Below are positions 9,363-18,006 of a stretch of DNA of 36,858 bases, piece after piece. The translations under genes were made by a program, and so were the position numbers. Position 1 is the stretch's first letter, and every line of letters starts with the position of its first letter. The notes below the pieces were generated by a model. The model was not told the origin of the DNA, did not search any database, and worked only from the letters and a program-made list of their open reading frames with translations. This DNA is from an uncultured Alphaproteobacteria bacterium. GTDB lineage: Bacteria; Pseudomonadota; Alphaproteobacteria; Methylaequorales; Methylaequoraceae. Location of the stretch: NCBI GenBank assembly GCA_902537615.1, contig CACBBU010000012.1:1-36858 (forward strand), given 5' to 3'.

Positions 9363-10403
9363 TTACTTAGGCTTCCATTTTAACTTATCAATAACGGGCT
9401 GAATCTGGTCAAGGGTTTTATAGCGTATTGACATGCTTCCACTGTTATTATTTTTATGGTTGAATTCAACTTTTAACCCAAGTAAAACAGTCAATTCTCT
9501 CTCTAGATACTCAATATTTACGTTATTTGAGTTATCCTGTGTCCCATAATTTTGACTATTATTTGTTACTGCCTTGGTCCTCTTAATATGATTAACAAGT
9601 TTTTCTGTTTTTCTTACACTCAGCTCTTCGTCAATAATTCTATCAGCTACTTCTTTTGCCTTGTCCTCAGGAAGTGATACTAAAACTCTTGCATGTCCAA
9701 AACTTAGGTCACCGCCTGAAATATGCCTTTTTACGCTGTTAGGCAGTGATAATAATCGCAAAACGTTGGCTATATGGCTTCTGCTTTTGCCTAGTTGCGA
9801 AGACAATTTCTCCTGTGTATATTCAAACTTTAACATCAGCGAACGAAAGCCCTCAGCCTCTTCAATTATATTAAGATCAGATCTTTGAAGATTTTCTATG
9901 AGAGCAACGCCTAGTGCTGTGGAATCATCAAAGTCTCTTACTATAACTGGTACTTCATGGAGTTTTACGATTTGCGCAGCTCTCCAACGTCTCTCTCCCG
10001 CAATTATTTCATATGATGAGCCTTTTTCGTTTAGAGGGCGCACTAATATGGGCTGAAGAATACCATTAGAGCGAATAGATTCAGCTAACTCATCCAACTC
10101 AGTCTGGTCAAAATGCTTCCTAGGCTGAAATTTACCTGAGATTAAGTTCTGGATGGGAAGTTTGACCTGATCATTTTCGTTATTCTCTAAATTTCCTATT
10201 TTTTTATCAAGATTATTCTTAATAACATTAAGTGAAGGAAAAGACTTCTCATTCTTCTTAATGCTAGTGGCAGTATTAATTTTAGAATCTATTTTTGTTT
10301 TTACAACGGAGGCTAAGCCCTCATCACTAGATAGAAGGGATGATAGGCCCATTCCGAGTTTTTTTGGTGATTTTTTTTTGTCTTTTTTGTGAGTTTTGTT
10401 CAT
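9363..10403 (-). CDS. parB: Chromosome partitioning protein ParB
   Basis: A 346-residue parS-binding CTPase that spreads along DNA around parS and activates ParA. The N-terminus carries the usual basic patch and LGMGLSSLLS segment (residues 16-25). A long, low-complexity Asn/Lys linker follows. The ParB/Srx nucleotide domain has GERRWRA at 136-142 and ENLQRSDLNIIEEA at 170-183, and a helix-turn-helix lies at about 195-218 (TQEKLSSQLGKSRSHIANVL). The C-terminal dimerisation region is at about 295-346. The start is 9 bp after the parA stop. Two parS sites lie upstream in the same operon, at 11799 and 13720. Confidence 0.97.
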   Translation of the reverse strand: MNKTHKKDKKKSPKKLGMGLSSLLSSDEGLASVVKTKIDSKINTATSIKKNEKSFPSLNVIKNNLDKKIGNLENNENDQVKLPIQNLISGKFQPRKHFDQTELDELAESIRSNGILQPILVRPLNEKGSSYEIIAGERRWRAAQIVKLHEVPVIVRDFDDSTALGVALIENLQRSDLNIIEEAEGFRSLMLKFEYTQEKLSSQLGKSRSHIANVLRLLSLPNSVKRHISGGDLSFGHARVLVSLPEDKAKEVADRIIDEELSVRKTEKLVNHIKRTKAVTNNSQNYGTQDNSNNVNIEYLERELTVLLGLKVEFNHKNNNSGSMSIRYKTLDQIQPVIDKLKWKPK

Positions 10404-10412
10404 AAATTATCC

Positions 10413-11195
10413 TTAATTTTTCAAGCCTCCAAAATTTCCTCTTTTTAAAACCTCTGCAGCTAAGTTGACATATGCCTCGGAACCAATACAACTATGATCA
10501 TACAACAATATTGGTTTGCCATGAGAAGGCGCTTCAGAGATTTTAATATTTCTTGGAATAATTGTGTCATAAACAGCAGAACCCATGACTTCTCTGACAT
10601 CTTCCTCCACTTGAAAACTTAATTTATTTCTTGAATCATACATGGTCAACAATATACCATCTAAATCCAGCGAGCTATTCAATCCAGACTTGATATCCTT
10701 AATTACTCTGAGAATTTGGCTAAGTCCCTCTAATGCGTAGAATTCGCATTGGAGGGGAATTAGAACTTTATTTGATGCTGTTAAAGCATTGGTGGTTAAA
10801 AAACCAAGACCCGGAGGACAATCAATAATAATTGCCGAAAAATCTACAGGCAACTTCTCAATTGCTTGCTTTAAAATAAACTCATTTCCATCCCCATTGT
10901 TAACTTCATATTCTGCTTTTGCCAGAGAAACACTGGAAGGAACAACCCCCAAACCATTTACCTCTGTTGGCTTTATTGCATCAGCAAGTTCAACTCTTCT
11001 CGTCAAAACTTCATATGCACCAGGTTGACGTTTATTTGACTGTATAGCAAACCCAGTACTAGCATTCCCCTGTGGATCTAAATCAATCACTACACACGAT
11101 TTTCCTGAAATTGACAAAGCTGTGGCTAAATTTACAGCTGTAGTGGTTTTTCCAACCCCACCCTTTTGATTTACTATTGAAAATACTGTACGCAT
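10413..11195 (-). CDS. parA: Chromosome partitioning ATPase ParA
   Basis: A 260-residue deviant-Walker ATPase that binds nucleoid DNA and moves ParB-parS complexes. The deviant Walker A is KGGVGKTT at residues 11-18, with the signature lysine K11; Walker A' is DLDPQGN at 38-44; Walker B is IIIDCPPGLG at 122-131. The length matches chromosomal ParA (Soj-type) without the N-terminal HTH of plasmid ParA. It lies between rsmG (3 bp gap) and parB (9 bp gap), the standard chromosomal order. Confidence 0.97.
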   Translation of the reverse strand: MRTVFSIVNQKGGVGKTTTAVNLATALSISGKSCVVIDLDPQGNASTGFAIQSNKRQPGAYEVLTRRVELADAIKPTEVNGLGVVPSSVSLAKAEYEVNNGDGNEFILKQAIEKLPVDFSAIIIDCPPGLGFLTTNALTASNKVLIPLQCEFYALEGLSQILRVIKDIKSGLNSSLDLDGILLTMYDSRNKLSFQVEEDVREVMGSAVYDTIIPRNIKISEAPSHGKPILLYDHSCIGSEAYVNLAAEVLKRGNFGGLKN

Positions 11196-11198
11196 ATA

Positions 11199-11858
11199 CT
11201 AATTATTTTTTTTCAGGTTCGTTATTTCTAGAGTAACCCCGCCCGATTTATCTAGTTGATTATTATTTTTAACAACTTTATATGAAAAGTTCCAGAGTTT
11301 TTTCGCATTTTCAATTTCTTTTTGATAAGTTTTGCCTTTAGGAAGAAGTAAAATCGTGTTTTTGTTAGACAAATGTATCAGAAGGCCCAACAAAACATGA
11401 AGTGGAGCAACTGCCCTAGACATAATAATATCATATTTTTCTTCTATTCTTTCCACTCTTTCATTAATAATTCCAACAGACAACATTAATTTTTGTTTTA
11501 CAAGGTGCAGAAACTCACATTTTTTTCTGTTTGACTCTATTAAAGTCATTTTAACCTGATGTTTTTGGTCTGAAAGTATTAAAAAACAGGCTAGGCCAGG
11601 AAAGCCTGCTCCTGAGCCGACATCACACACTTTAATAATATCAGTAGTTTTTTTTTTAAAAGAAATAATTCTGTTAATTAGTTTTGCTGAGTCACCAAAA
11701 TGCCTGGTCCATACACTTGAAATTGTTCCGGAACCAATTAGGTTTGTTTTTTTTTGAAATTTTAAAAGAAGATCATGATATTCAGTAAACCGAGTCATTG
11801 TTTCACGTGGAACATTATAAAGTTCTTGAAAGACTCTAGTCTGGTTAGAAATGTTCAC
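11199..11858 (-). CDS. rsmG: 16S rRNA (guanine-527-N7) methyltransferase
   Basis: A 219-residue Rossmann-fold methyltransferase that modifies G527 of 16S rRNA. The SAM-binding loop is VCDVGSGAGFPGLA at about residues 77-90, and the family motif SRAVAPL occurs later. The N-terminal residues NVPRET (15-20) are encoded by a parS site, a dual use of sequence known in other bacteria. The start ATG follows the mnmG stop by 1 bp, so translation is probably coupled. Confidence 0.95.
   Translation of the reverse strand: MNISNQTRVFQELYNVPRETMTRFTEYHDLLLKFQKKTNLIGSGTISSVWTRHFGDSAKLINRIISFKKKTTDIIKVCDVGSGAGFPGLACFLILSDQKHQVKMTLIESNRKKCEFLHLVKQKLMLSVGIINERVERIEEKYDIIMSRAVAPLHVLLGLLIHLSNKNTILLLPKGKTYQKEIENAKKLWNFSYKVVKNNNQLDKSGGVTLEITNLKKNN
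11799..11814. other. parS site inside the 5' end of rsmG
   Basis: TGTTTCACGTGGAACA reads TGTTCCACGTGAAACA on the other strand. It differs at one base from the palindrome TGTTTCACGTGAAACA and equals a commonly found functional variant. It encodes NVPRET of RsmG and lies about 600 bp upstream of parA in the same operon. It is the likely ParB nucleation site. Confidence 0.9.
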
Positions 11859-11859
11859 G

Positions 11860-13713
11860 TTATTTTTTAATATATTTTAAAAGAATGGCAGCAGCTGCAG
11901 GAGTCATTCCAGGCAATTCCCTTGCCTCTCCGATGCTTTTGGGTTTATGTTTATTCAATATTTCTTTCACTTCATTTGATAAACCTGCACATTCATCTAG
12001 TTTTTTATTAAAATCTATCACCAATCCTTTTTCTCTATTTAATTCTTCAATTTCTGACAGATATCTTTGAGAATATCTTTCATAAAAAGAGTTGACCTTT
12101 ATCTGCTTAGCTATGCGTTTATCTAGTGACAATCTTTTTAGTTTAGGCCATATACGAAATACTAACTCCCAACTGCTGTTTTTGTAACCCAGAATGTCAT
12201 ACGCTGACCTTTTCTTGCCATCTTGATTGATTTTTAAGCCTGCTTTTTGGTATATTTGTGGCGACGCAACTAATTCCTTTAAAATTTTAGTTGAATTGGA
12301 GAGTATTTCTTTTTTTTTCTTCCATTGTTTTTTCCTTGACTCCTCAACCGTGCCCAGGGATATTGCTTTATCAGTAAGTCTTTCATCAGCATTGTCAGCT
12401 CTAAGAAGAAGCCTGTATTCTGCTCTAGAGGTAAACATTCTGTATGGCTCAATCAAGCCGCCTTTAATAATATCAGAGGTGAGAACCCCTAAATATCCCT
12501 CAGAACGCTCTACCAAAAATTCCTCTTCATTAGATAAAGATTTGGCTGCATTAATTCCAGCTAGGAGTCCTTGTGCTGCAGCTTCCTCATAACCAGTTGT
12601 CCCATTTATTTGACCGGCAAGGTACAACCCTTTAATTTTTTTTGTCTCATATGTTCTTCTAATCTCATTGCTTTCTATACAATCATATTCAACAGCATAT
12701 CCAAACTTTTCAATAACTGCTTTTTCTAAGCCTTTTATTGTTTTTAGAAAATCAGCTTGGACTTTTTTTGGTAAAGATGTTGAAATACCGTTAGGATAAA
12801 CTATTCCGCCGCATTTGGTTTCTGGTTCCAAAAATATTTGATGCCTGCTTTTATCCGCAAATTTCTTAATTTTATCTTCAATTGAAGGACAATATCTAGG
12901 ACCCCTTGATTTTATACTTCCGTTATAGATAGGGGACTTATAAATACTATCATCTATAATTTTATGAGTTTTTCTATTAGTATGCGTTATAAAACATGGT
13001 TTTTGATCAACGTTTAATTTTCTTGTCATAAAGGAGAAAGGCTCTGGATCTGAATCACCATGTTGAATAATACATTTTGAAAAATCAATTGAATCACCTA
13101 TAATTCTTGCGGGAGTCCCAGTTTTAAGTCTAAAAGTTGAAAAATTATTTTTTTTAAAGAATTTTGAAAGTTTTTCTGATGAGCAACCACCAATTCTTCC
13201 CGCGCTCCATGCTTCCTGACCCATAAATATTTTTCCTGACAGAAAAGTGCCAGTTGTTAATATAATAGAACCACATGTAATTTTCCCCCTAGACTCTGTT
13301 TCAATTCCTTGGACAATTTTACTTTTTTTAACAGAGTTTACTAATATATTAGTTACCTCATCTTCAATTATATCTATCCCTTCATTTAAAATTATACTAG
13401 AGACATTCTTCTTATACAGATTTCTATCGATTTGTGCCCGAGGCCCCTGAACGGCTTCACCTCTAGTTCTGTTCAACATTCTAAATTGTATTCCAGATAA
13501 ATCTGAAGCAAGGCCCATTATACCTCCCATTGCATCAATTTCTCTAATTAAATGTCCTTTTCCTAACCCTCCCATCGCTGGGTTACAAGACATAACACCA
13601 ATATCACCTGCAGAAAAGGTTACAATGGCGACCTTAGTGTTTAGTCTTTTGGCCATAATAGCGGCCTCAACACCTGCGTGACCGCCTCCAATTACTAAAA
13701 TATCATAATTCAT
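11860..13713 (-). CDS. mnmG: tRNA uridine-5-carboxymethylaminomethyl modification enzyme MnmG (GidA)
   Basis: A 617-residue FAD protein that works with MnmE to make cmnm5U or nm5U at the wobble position 34 of tRNA. The dinucleotide-binding motif GGGHAG is at residues 9-14. The conserved blocks [41 protein letters not shown] and [18 protein letters not shown] all read through. The C-terminal helical domain, which binds MnmE and tRNA, ends in [18 protein letters not shown]. The length is normal. The gene lies 24 bp after mnmE, and that gap contains a parS site. Confidence 0.97.
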   Translation of the reverse strand: MNYDILVIGGGHAGVEAAIMAKRLNTKVAIVTFSAGDIGVMSCNPAMGGLGKGHLIREIDAMGGIMGLASDLSGIQFRMLNRTRGEAVQGPRAQIDRNLYKKNVSSIILNEGIDIIEDEVTNILVNSVKKSKIVQGIETESRGKITCGSIILTTGTFLSGKIFMGQEAWSAGRIGGCSSEKLSKFFKKNNFSTFRLKTGTPARIIGDSIDFSKCIIQHGDSDPEPFSFMTRKLNVDQKPCFITHTNRKTHKIIDDSIYKSPIYNGSIKSRGPRYCPSIEDKIKKFADKSRHQIFLEPETKCGGIVYPNGISTSLPKKVQADFLKTIKGLEKAVIEKFGYAVEYDCIESNEIRRTYETKKIKGLYLAGQINGTTGYEEAAAQGLLAGINAAKSLSNEEEFLVERSEGYLGVLTSDIIKGGLIEPYRMFTSRAEYRLLLRADNADERLTDKAISLGTVEESRKKQWKKKKEILSNSTKILKELVASPQIYQKAGLKINQDGKKRSAYDILGYKNSSWELVFRIWPKLKRLSLDKRIAKQIKVNSFYERYSQRYLSEIEELNREKGLVIDFNKKLDECAGLSNEVKEILNKHKPKSIGEARELPGMTPAAAAILLKYIKK

Positions 13714-13719
13714 AAAAAA

Positions 13720-13735
13720 AGTTCCACGTGAAACA
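13720..13735. other. Second parS site, in the mnmE-mnmG gap
   Basis: AGTTCCACGTGAAACA matches the parS variant TGTTCCACGTGAAACA at 15 of 16 positions; only the outermost base differs. It fills most of the 24 bp gap between the mnmE stop and the mnmG start and lies 1.9 kb from the site in rsmG. Confidence 0.85.
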
Positions 13736-13737
13736 TT

Positions 13738-15126
13738 TTATTTTCCTATACAAAATTTATTAAAAACAACCTCTAACCTATCTTCAACATCACTTCTGCC
13801 ATATAAAGTATCCAAAGAAGATAAAGTTTTAGATAAAAAATCGCTAGCTATTTCAATACTTTTAATATTTTTAATACACATTTCTAAATCATAAATCATA
13901 GATGAAATAACATTAATCTGAGCCTTTTCAAAGAAGTAATAGTTATCATTTAAATTTCTGTCAATTATTAACAAGTTTTTATTTATGAACTTCATTAAAT
14001 TAATCAACATCTTGTAGTCACTTCTATTTACTTTACAAGATATAGAAAAAGACTTAATTTTTTTTAAATTACTGATTTGATTCATCCACCTTATTTTTCC
14101 ACTATCAAAAGAATTCAAATCATTTTTATTGTATATAACAACTAAATTTTTATCTCCAAGTTTGTTAACGGTATTCTCAATAAAATCGCAATTTTTTTTT
14201 GAAAAAGAATCTGGTGATAAAACAAGAATAAAATTTTTAGAGGTATCTAAAATTTCAAGAGTTTTCTTCACCCCTTTTTTTTCAATTGAGTTATTTGCTT
14301 TTCTTAACCCTGCAGTATCTGTAATAGCAGCTTTTTGACCAAAGATTTCAAGTTGAGCAGTATTTTTATCTCTTGTTGTTCCTTTAATAGATGACGTAAT
14401 TGCTTTGTTTTCCTGACATAAAAGATTGTAGAACGATGATTTACCACTGTTTGGCGGACCAAAGATAATAATATCCTGTCCATTATAAGCTTGCTGACAA
14501 GTATCAGAGAATTCTATCGCCTTTTTAGCATTCTGGACGAGTTTTTTTAAATTTTTTTCAACAATCATCAAATTAAAATCTTCTCCTTCCTCTGGAAAGT
14601 CAATAGCAGAGTCTAATATTGCAAGGTTTTCAGCAATTAATTCTCTCCATTCTTTGCAAATGTTTCTTGTTTGTCCAAAAGTCTGGTTTGACGCTACCAC
14701 CCTTTGTTGCTCAGTTTCCGATGAAATTAGATTAGCTAGACCTTCATAGTGGATAAGATCATTTTTACCGTTTGTATAAGCCCTTTTTGAAAATTCTCCA
14801 GGCAGCGCGAATCTACAACTTTCAAATTTTTCAAGAACTTCAAATATTTTATTAATAATTGCTGTGCTACCATGAGTGTGAATTTCCAACATGTCTTCCC
14901 CGGTATATGACAAGGGGGTCTTGAAAAAAATAATTAGGCCACGATCAATAATCAAGTTTTTATCATCAAAAAAGGTTGTTAAGTACACTTTTCTTTCAGA
15001 AAAATTATTTTTTTTCGTCAATTTTTTTGCAACATCTAGGCAGTTTGGGCCTGAAAGTCGTATCACTGCAACCGCAGAACGTCCATAAGGTGTTGACAAA
15101 GCAAAAATAGTTTCTTTTTTTTCCAT
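13738..15126 (-). CDS. mnmE: tRNA modification GTPase MnmE (TrmE)
   Basis: A 462-residue, three-part protein that partners MnmG in wobble-uridine modification. The N-terminal domain (1-120), which binds a tetrahydrofolate, contains STPYGRSAVAVIRLSG and later LPGEFSKRA. The embedded G domain has G1 GPPNSGKS (223-230), G2 GTTRD (249-253), G3 DTAG (270-273) and G4 NKND (333-336). The C-terminus is the catalytic CIGK, with Cys459. It is the first gene of the mnmE-mnmG-rsmG-parA-parB-dnaQ operon. Its start is 75 bp from the divergent amt, so the promoters probably overlap. Confidence 0.97.
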   Translation of the reverse strand: MEKKETIFALSTPYGRSAVAVIRLSGPNCLDVAKKLTKKNNFSERKVYLTTFFDDKNLIIDRGLIIFFKTPLSYTGEDMLEIHTHGSTAIINKIFEVLEKFESCRFALPGEFSKRAYTNGKNDLIHYEGLANLISSETEQQRVVASNQTFGQTRNICKEWRELIAENLAILDSAIDFPEEGEDFNLMIVEKNLKKLVQNAKKAIEFSDTCQQAYNGQDIIIFGPPNSGKSSFYNLLCQENKAITSSIKGTTRDKNTAQLEIFGQKAAITDTAGLRKANNSIEKKGVKKTLEILDTSKNFILVLSPDSFSKKNCDFIENTVNKLGDKNLVVIYNKNDLNSFDSGKIRWMNQISNLKKIKSFSISCKVNRSDYKMLINLMKFINKNLLIIDRNLNDNYYFFEKAQINVISSMIYDLEMCIKNIKSIEIASDFLSKTLSSLDTLYGRSDVEDRLEVVFNKFCIGK

Positions 15127-15150
15127 GACTTTCAGAATTATTTATTTAGG

Positions 15151-15179
15151 TTTACAATTATATATATAAAATTTAGTAT
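15151..15179 (+). promoter_or_regulatory. Candidate sigma-70 promoter for amt
   Basis: TTTACA (15151-15156) and TAGTAT (15174-15179) are separated by 17 bp and lie 22 bp before the likely amt start. On the opposite strand TATAAT (15157-15162) could serve mnmE, which would make the two promoters overlap. This is a match to consensus only. Confidence 0.35.
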
Positions 15180-15201
15180 TGTTGCAAAAAAGGATTTGTT
15201 T

Positions 15202-16473
15202 TTGATAAAACTTCTCGTAATCTTTTTAGCTACATTAGTATCTACCGAAGTTCATGGAAAGGTAAATTCCGGTGATACAGCTTGGATCCTTACATCATCT
15301 GCATTAGTGTTATTTATGACATTACCAGGGTTAGCCTTATTTTACGCAGGGTTAGTTCAATCTAAAAATGTCTTATCGGTTTTATGTCAGCACTTCGGAA
15401 TAGCTTGCTTGATGTCAATTATATGGGTTATTCTAGGTTATTCTATTGCATTTTCACCAGGTGACTCAAGTTTATTTGGTAACTTATCAAAAATGTTTAT
15501 AGAATTATCTTCTAACGCCTTAATTGGAGGTATACCAGAGGTACTGTTTGCAATGTTTCAGATGACATTTTGTATCATAACTCCTGCGCTGGTTATAGGA
15601 TCCTACGTTGAAAGGATAAAGTTTTCTGTAGTTCTCATTTTTTCAGCTCTATGGTTAATTTGTGTGTATTGTCCAGTTGCTTTTTGGGTATGGGGCGGTG
15701 GATTCTTAGCACAAATGGGAGTAAAAGATTTTGCTGGCGGTATTGTTGTTCATACAACTGCAGGTTTAGCTGCATTAGTAGTTGCTCTTATACTAGGTAA
15801 AAGAAGAAATTTTAGCTCAAACACGATGGTACCTCCACACAGTCCGATCCTTACAATGATTGGAGCGTCAATGCTGTGGGTTGGATGGTTTGGATTTAAT
15901 GGTGGCTCTGCTTTAGCAGCGGATCAGACTGCTTCAATGGCAATTTTAGTCACACACATTGCCGCTTCTATTGGAGCTTTTTCATGGATATTAATAGAAT
16001 GGTTTCGATTTGGTAAACCTTCACTGGTAGGTATGGCTACTGGTATGGTTGCAGGTCTTGCAACTATTACACCAGCTTCTGGTTTTGTAGGAATACAAGG
16101 TGCGATTATACTTGGCATAAGTGGCGGAGTATTGTGTTATGTTGCTGTAGATATCATAAGAATAAAGCTTAAGGTTGATGATAGTCTTGATGTATTTGCT
16201 GTCCACGGTGTTGGGGGTATAATTGGAACTATTCTATGCGGCTTTCTCATATCCTCTAACTGGGGCGGTGTAGGCTTTGATGAAGGATTATCAGCAGTTG
16301 ACCACGTCAAAATACAATCATATGCAGTGCTTATTACAGTAATCTGGACGGTATTAGTTACGTACATAATATTAAAAGTTATTTCTCTTTTCACATCTCT
16401 TAGGGTTGATGAACAAAATGAAATTGAAGGGTTGGACACTTCTACTCACGGAGAGAGTGGTTATCATAGCTAA
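15202..16473 (+). CDS. amt: Ammonium transporter, Amt family
   Basis: About 423 residues with an N-terminal signal-like segment and eleven predicted membrane helices. The Amt hallmarks are GDTAWILTSSALVLFMTLPG, FYAGLVQSKN, QMTFCIITPALVIG and SYVERIKF. The twin pore histidines lie in GGIVVHTTAGLAALV and VFAVHGVGGIIGTI. The short C-terminal tail ends in the GLDTSTHGESGY motif typical of the family. It conducts ammonium across the inner membrane. I chose the TTG at 15202 because AAGGA at 15189-15193 stands 8 bp before it; the TTG at 15196 would leave only 2 bp. No glnK (PII) gene is adjacent, unlike the common glnK-amtB pair. The 3' end converges on gshB with a 14 bp gap. Confidence 0.95.
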   Translation: MIKLLVIFLATLVSTEVHGKVNSGDTAWILTSSALVLFMTLPGLALFYAGLVQSKNVLSVLCQHFGIACLMSIIWVILGYSIAFSPGDSSLFGNLSKMFIELSSNALIGGIPEVLFAMFQMTFCIITPALVIGSYVERIKFSVVLIFSALWLICVYCPVAFWVWGGGFLAQMGVKDFAGGIVVHTTAGLAALVVALILGKRRNFSSNTMVPPHSPILTMIGASMLWVGWFGFNGGSALAADQTASMAILVTHIAASIGAFSWILIEWFRFGKPSLVGMATGMVAGLATITPASGFVGIQGAIILGISGGVLCYVAVDIIRIKLKVDDSLDVFAVHGVGGIIGTILCGFLISSNWGGVGFDEGLSAVDHVKIQSYAVLITVIWTVLVTYIILKVISLFTSLRVDEQNEIEGLDTSTHGESGYHS

Positions 16474-16487
16474 ATCTCCCATCGTTA

Positions 16488-17432
16488 TCAACTCTTAGCA
16501 ATCAACTTATCCCAAATTTTTTCTGCTATGTTAATTCCAGACAATTCTTTGATCTGGACAATTCCTGTCGGCGAAGTGACATTTATCTCTGTTAATGTTT
16601 CATCAATTAGGTCTATCCCAACAAAGAACAGATTCTCCTTAATTAAATACTTTTTTAAGGATTTACATATTTTTTTCTCTTTATCACTAAGATCTGTTAC
16701 CTCAGCTGTAGCACCTAGATGTAAATTTGCTTTAAAATGACCTTTTGGAGGAACTCTATTTATAACACCTACTGGATTTCCACGCAGAAGGATAACTCTT
16801 TTATCGCCATTTTTTACATTTTCTATAAATTTTTGAACAACAACTGGAACTTTATATTTATTAAGTAATTTCAGAAACTGTGCCTCTGCGTAATCAGGGT
16901 TTTTTACGTCTACCATTTCGATGCCCTCACCTCCTTTGTTAAAAAGGGTTTTGATCACAACCTTTTTATATTTTTTAAGAAAATCTTTAAAAAATTTTAA
17001 ATTACCAGTAATGTTAGTTTGAGGGATCAAATCTGAATAATACATTGGAAAAATTTTCTCTGTAAAGTTTTTTATTCCAGAAGGATCATTTATAAAAAAA
17101 GGTTTTTTATTGAATCGTTTATGTATTTCTAAAAGATAACAATTGGTTAAATAAGCCAAATCAAATGGTGGGTCTTGACGAATAAAAAAAAAATCAAATT
17201 TATTTATTTCTAACTCATCTCTTTTACCAATCTTTAGATTTTCATCTAAAAGCTGGTTACCTTTTGTGATAACCTTATTTTTTTTTAACGTAATCTGTTC
17301 AGGTGATCCTACCCAAATCTTTATGTTTTTTTTTAAACCTTCTTTAATAATAGAGATGGTTGAATCAGAATTCTCATTCAACTTTTCTAACGGATCCATT
17401 TGAAAAAAAGCAAAAAGAGGTTTATCTGCCAT
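16488..17432 (-). CDS. gshB: Glutathione synthetase
   Basis: A 314-residue ATP-grasp ligase that joins gamma-glutamylcysteine and glycine to give glutathione. The family start is clear: FQMDPLEKLNENSDSTISI at 10-28 parallels the MDPI...DST motif. RQDPPFD (85-91), the ATP-binding loop NKGGEGIEMVD (165-175), GDKRVILLRG (209-218) and the metal/substrate motif INVTSPTG (283-290) are all present. It overlaps the upstream BON lipoprotein gene by 11 bp, so the two are probably translated together with ftsK as ftsK-BON-gshB. Confidence 0.96.
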   Translation of the reverse strand: MADKPLFAFFQMDPLEKLNENSDSTISIIKEGLKKNIKIWVGSPEQITLKKNKVITKGNQLLDENLKIGKRDELEINKFDFFFIRQDPPFDLAYLTNCYLLEIHKRFNKKPFFINDPSGIKNFTEKIFPMYYSDLIPQTNITGNLKFFKDFLKKYKKVVIKTLFNKGGEGIEMVDVKNPDYAEAQFLKLLNKYKVPVVVQKFIENVKNGDKRVILLRGNPVGVINRVPPKGHFKANLHLGATAEVTDLSDKEKKICKSLKKYLIKENLFFVGIDLIDETLTEINVTSPTGIVQIKELSGINIAEKIWDKLIAKS

Positions 17433-18006
17433 TTTTATTTTTATTTTTTTCTACATCAACTAATAGAACTAGCTTCTTTATATCGTTCATGTTATTTAAA
17501 AAATTTTCAATTTTTGTTTTCTCTTCTATGTCTGAAGAAATTCCCATTACATAAACATTTCCATTAACGACGTCTACACTGTAATTATTACTATAGATTC
17601 CTGATTCAAATAATAATCTATTTTGAATTTTGGTTTCAAAAATAAAGTCCTCTGCTTTTCCATAAAAGGAATTTGAAGGTCCAATTTCAATCTCGTTATA
17701 AATTTCTTCAACTCCCTGAATTTTCCAGACCTTCTGTATTAATTCTAATCTTTTTTCTTGACTTTTAACATTTCCAGCTAAAAGAACTTTTCCATTAACA
17801 ACTGAAACCGTTATATTTGAAAAATTTGATAATTTCGTTAAAGTTATTTTTGATACTATTTTTGACATTAAATAAGTATCTTCTATAGTACCCGAAAACC
17901 CCCTTGTTGATGTTGAGGCACTTCCTACGATTGATCCAGCGGTACTTAAAATAGCACATGAATTTACTAAAAAAGAAATAATAAAAAGATTAATTATCTT
18001 TGCCAA
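17422..18006 (-). CDS. BON-domain lipoprotein (YraP/DolP-like)
   Basis: A 194-residue protein. The N-terminus IINLFIISFLVNSCAILSTAG is a lipoprotein signal with Cys17 as the likely acylated residue, although Asn at -2 makes the lipobox imperfect. Two BON domains follow: about residues 45-110, with VSVVNGKVLLAGNVKSQEKR, and about 115-188, with YSVDVVNGNVYVMGISS. Dual-BON lipoproteins of the DolP type sit at the outer membrane, bind anionic phospholipid and support envelope integrity; that role is taken from the family. The gene overlaps ftsK by 17 bp upstream and gshB by 11 bp downstream. Confidence 0.87.
   Translation of the reverse strand: MAKIINLFIISFLVNSCAILSTAGSIVGSASTSTRGFSGTIEDTYLMSKIVSKITLTKLSNFSNITVSVVNGKVLLAGNVKSQEKRLELIQKVWKIQGVEEIYNEIEIGPSNSFYGKAEDFIFETKIQNRLLFESGIYSNNYSVDVVNGNVYVMGISSDIEEKTKIENFLNNMNDIKKLVLLVDVEKNKNKNGR

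Noticed and set aside
14748-14756. AGTGGATAA, one base off a DnaA box
   Set aside because: It lies alone within mnmE coding sequence; a single near-match is expected by chance in A/T-rich DNA.
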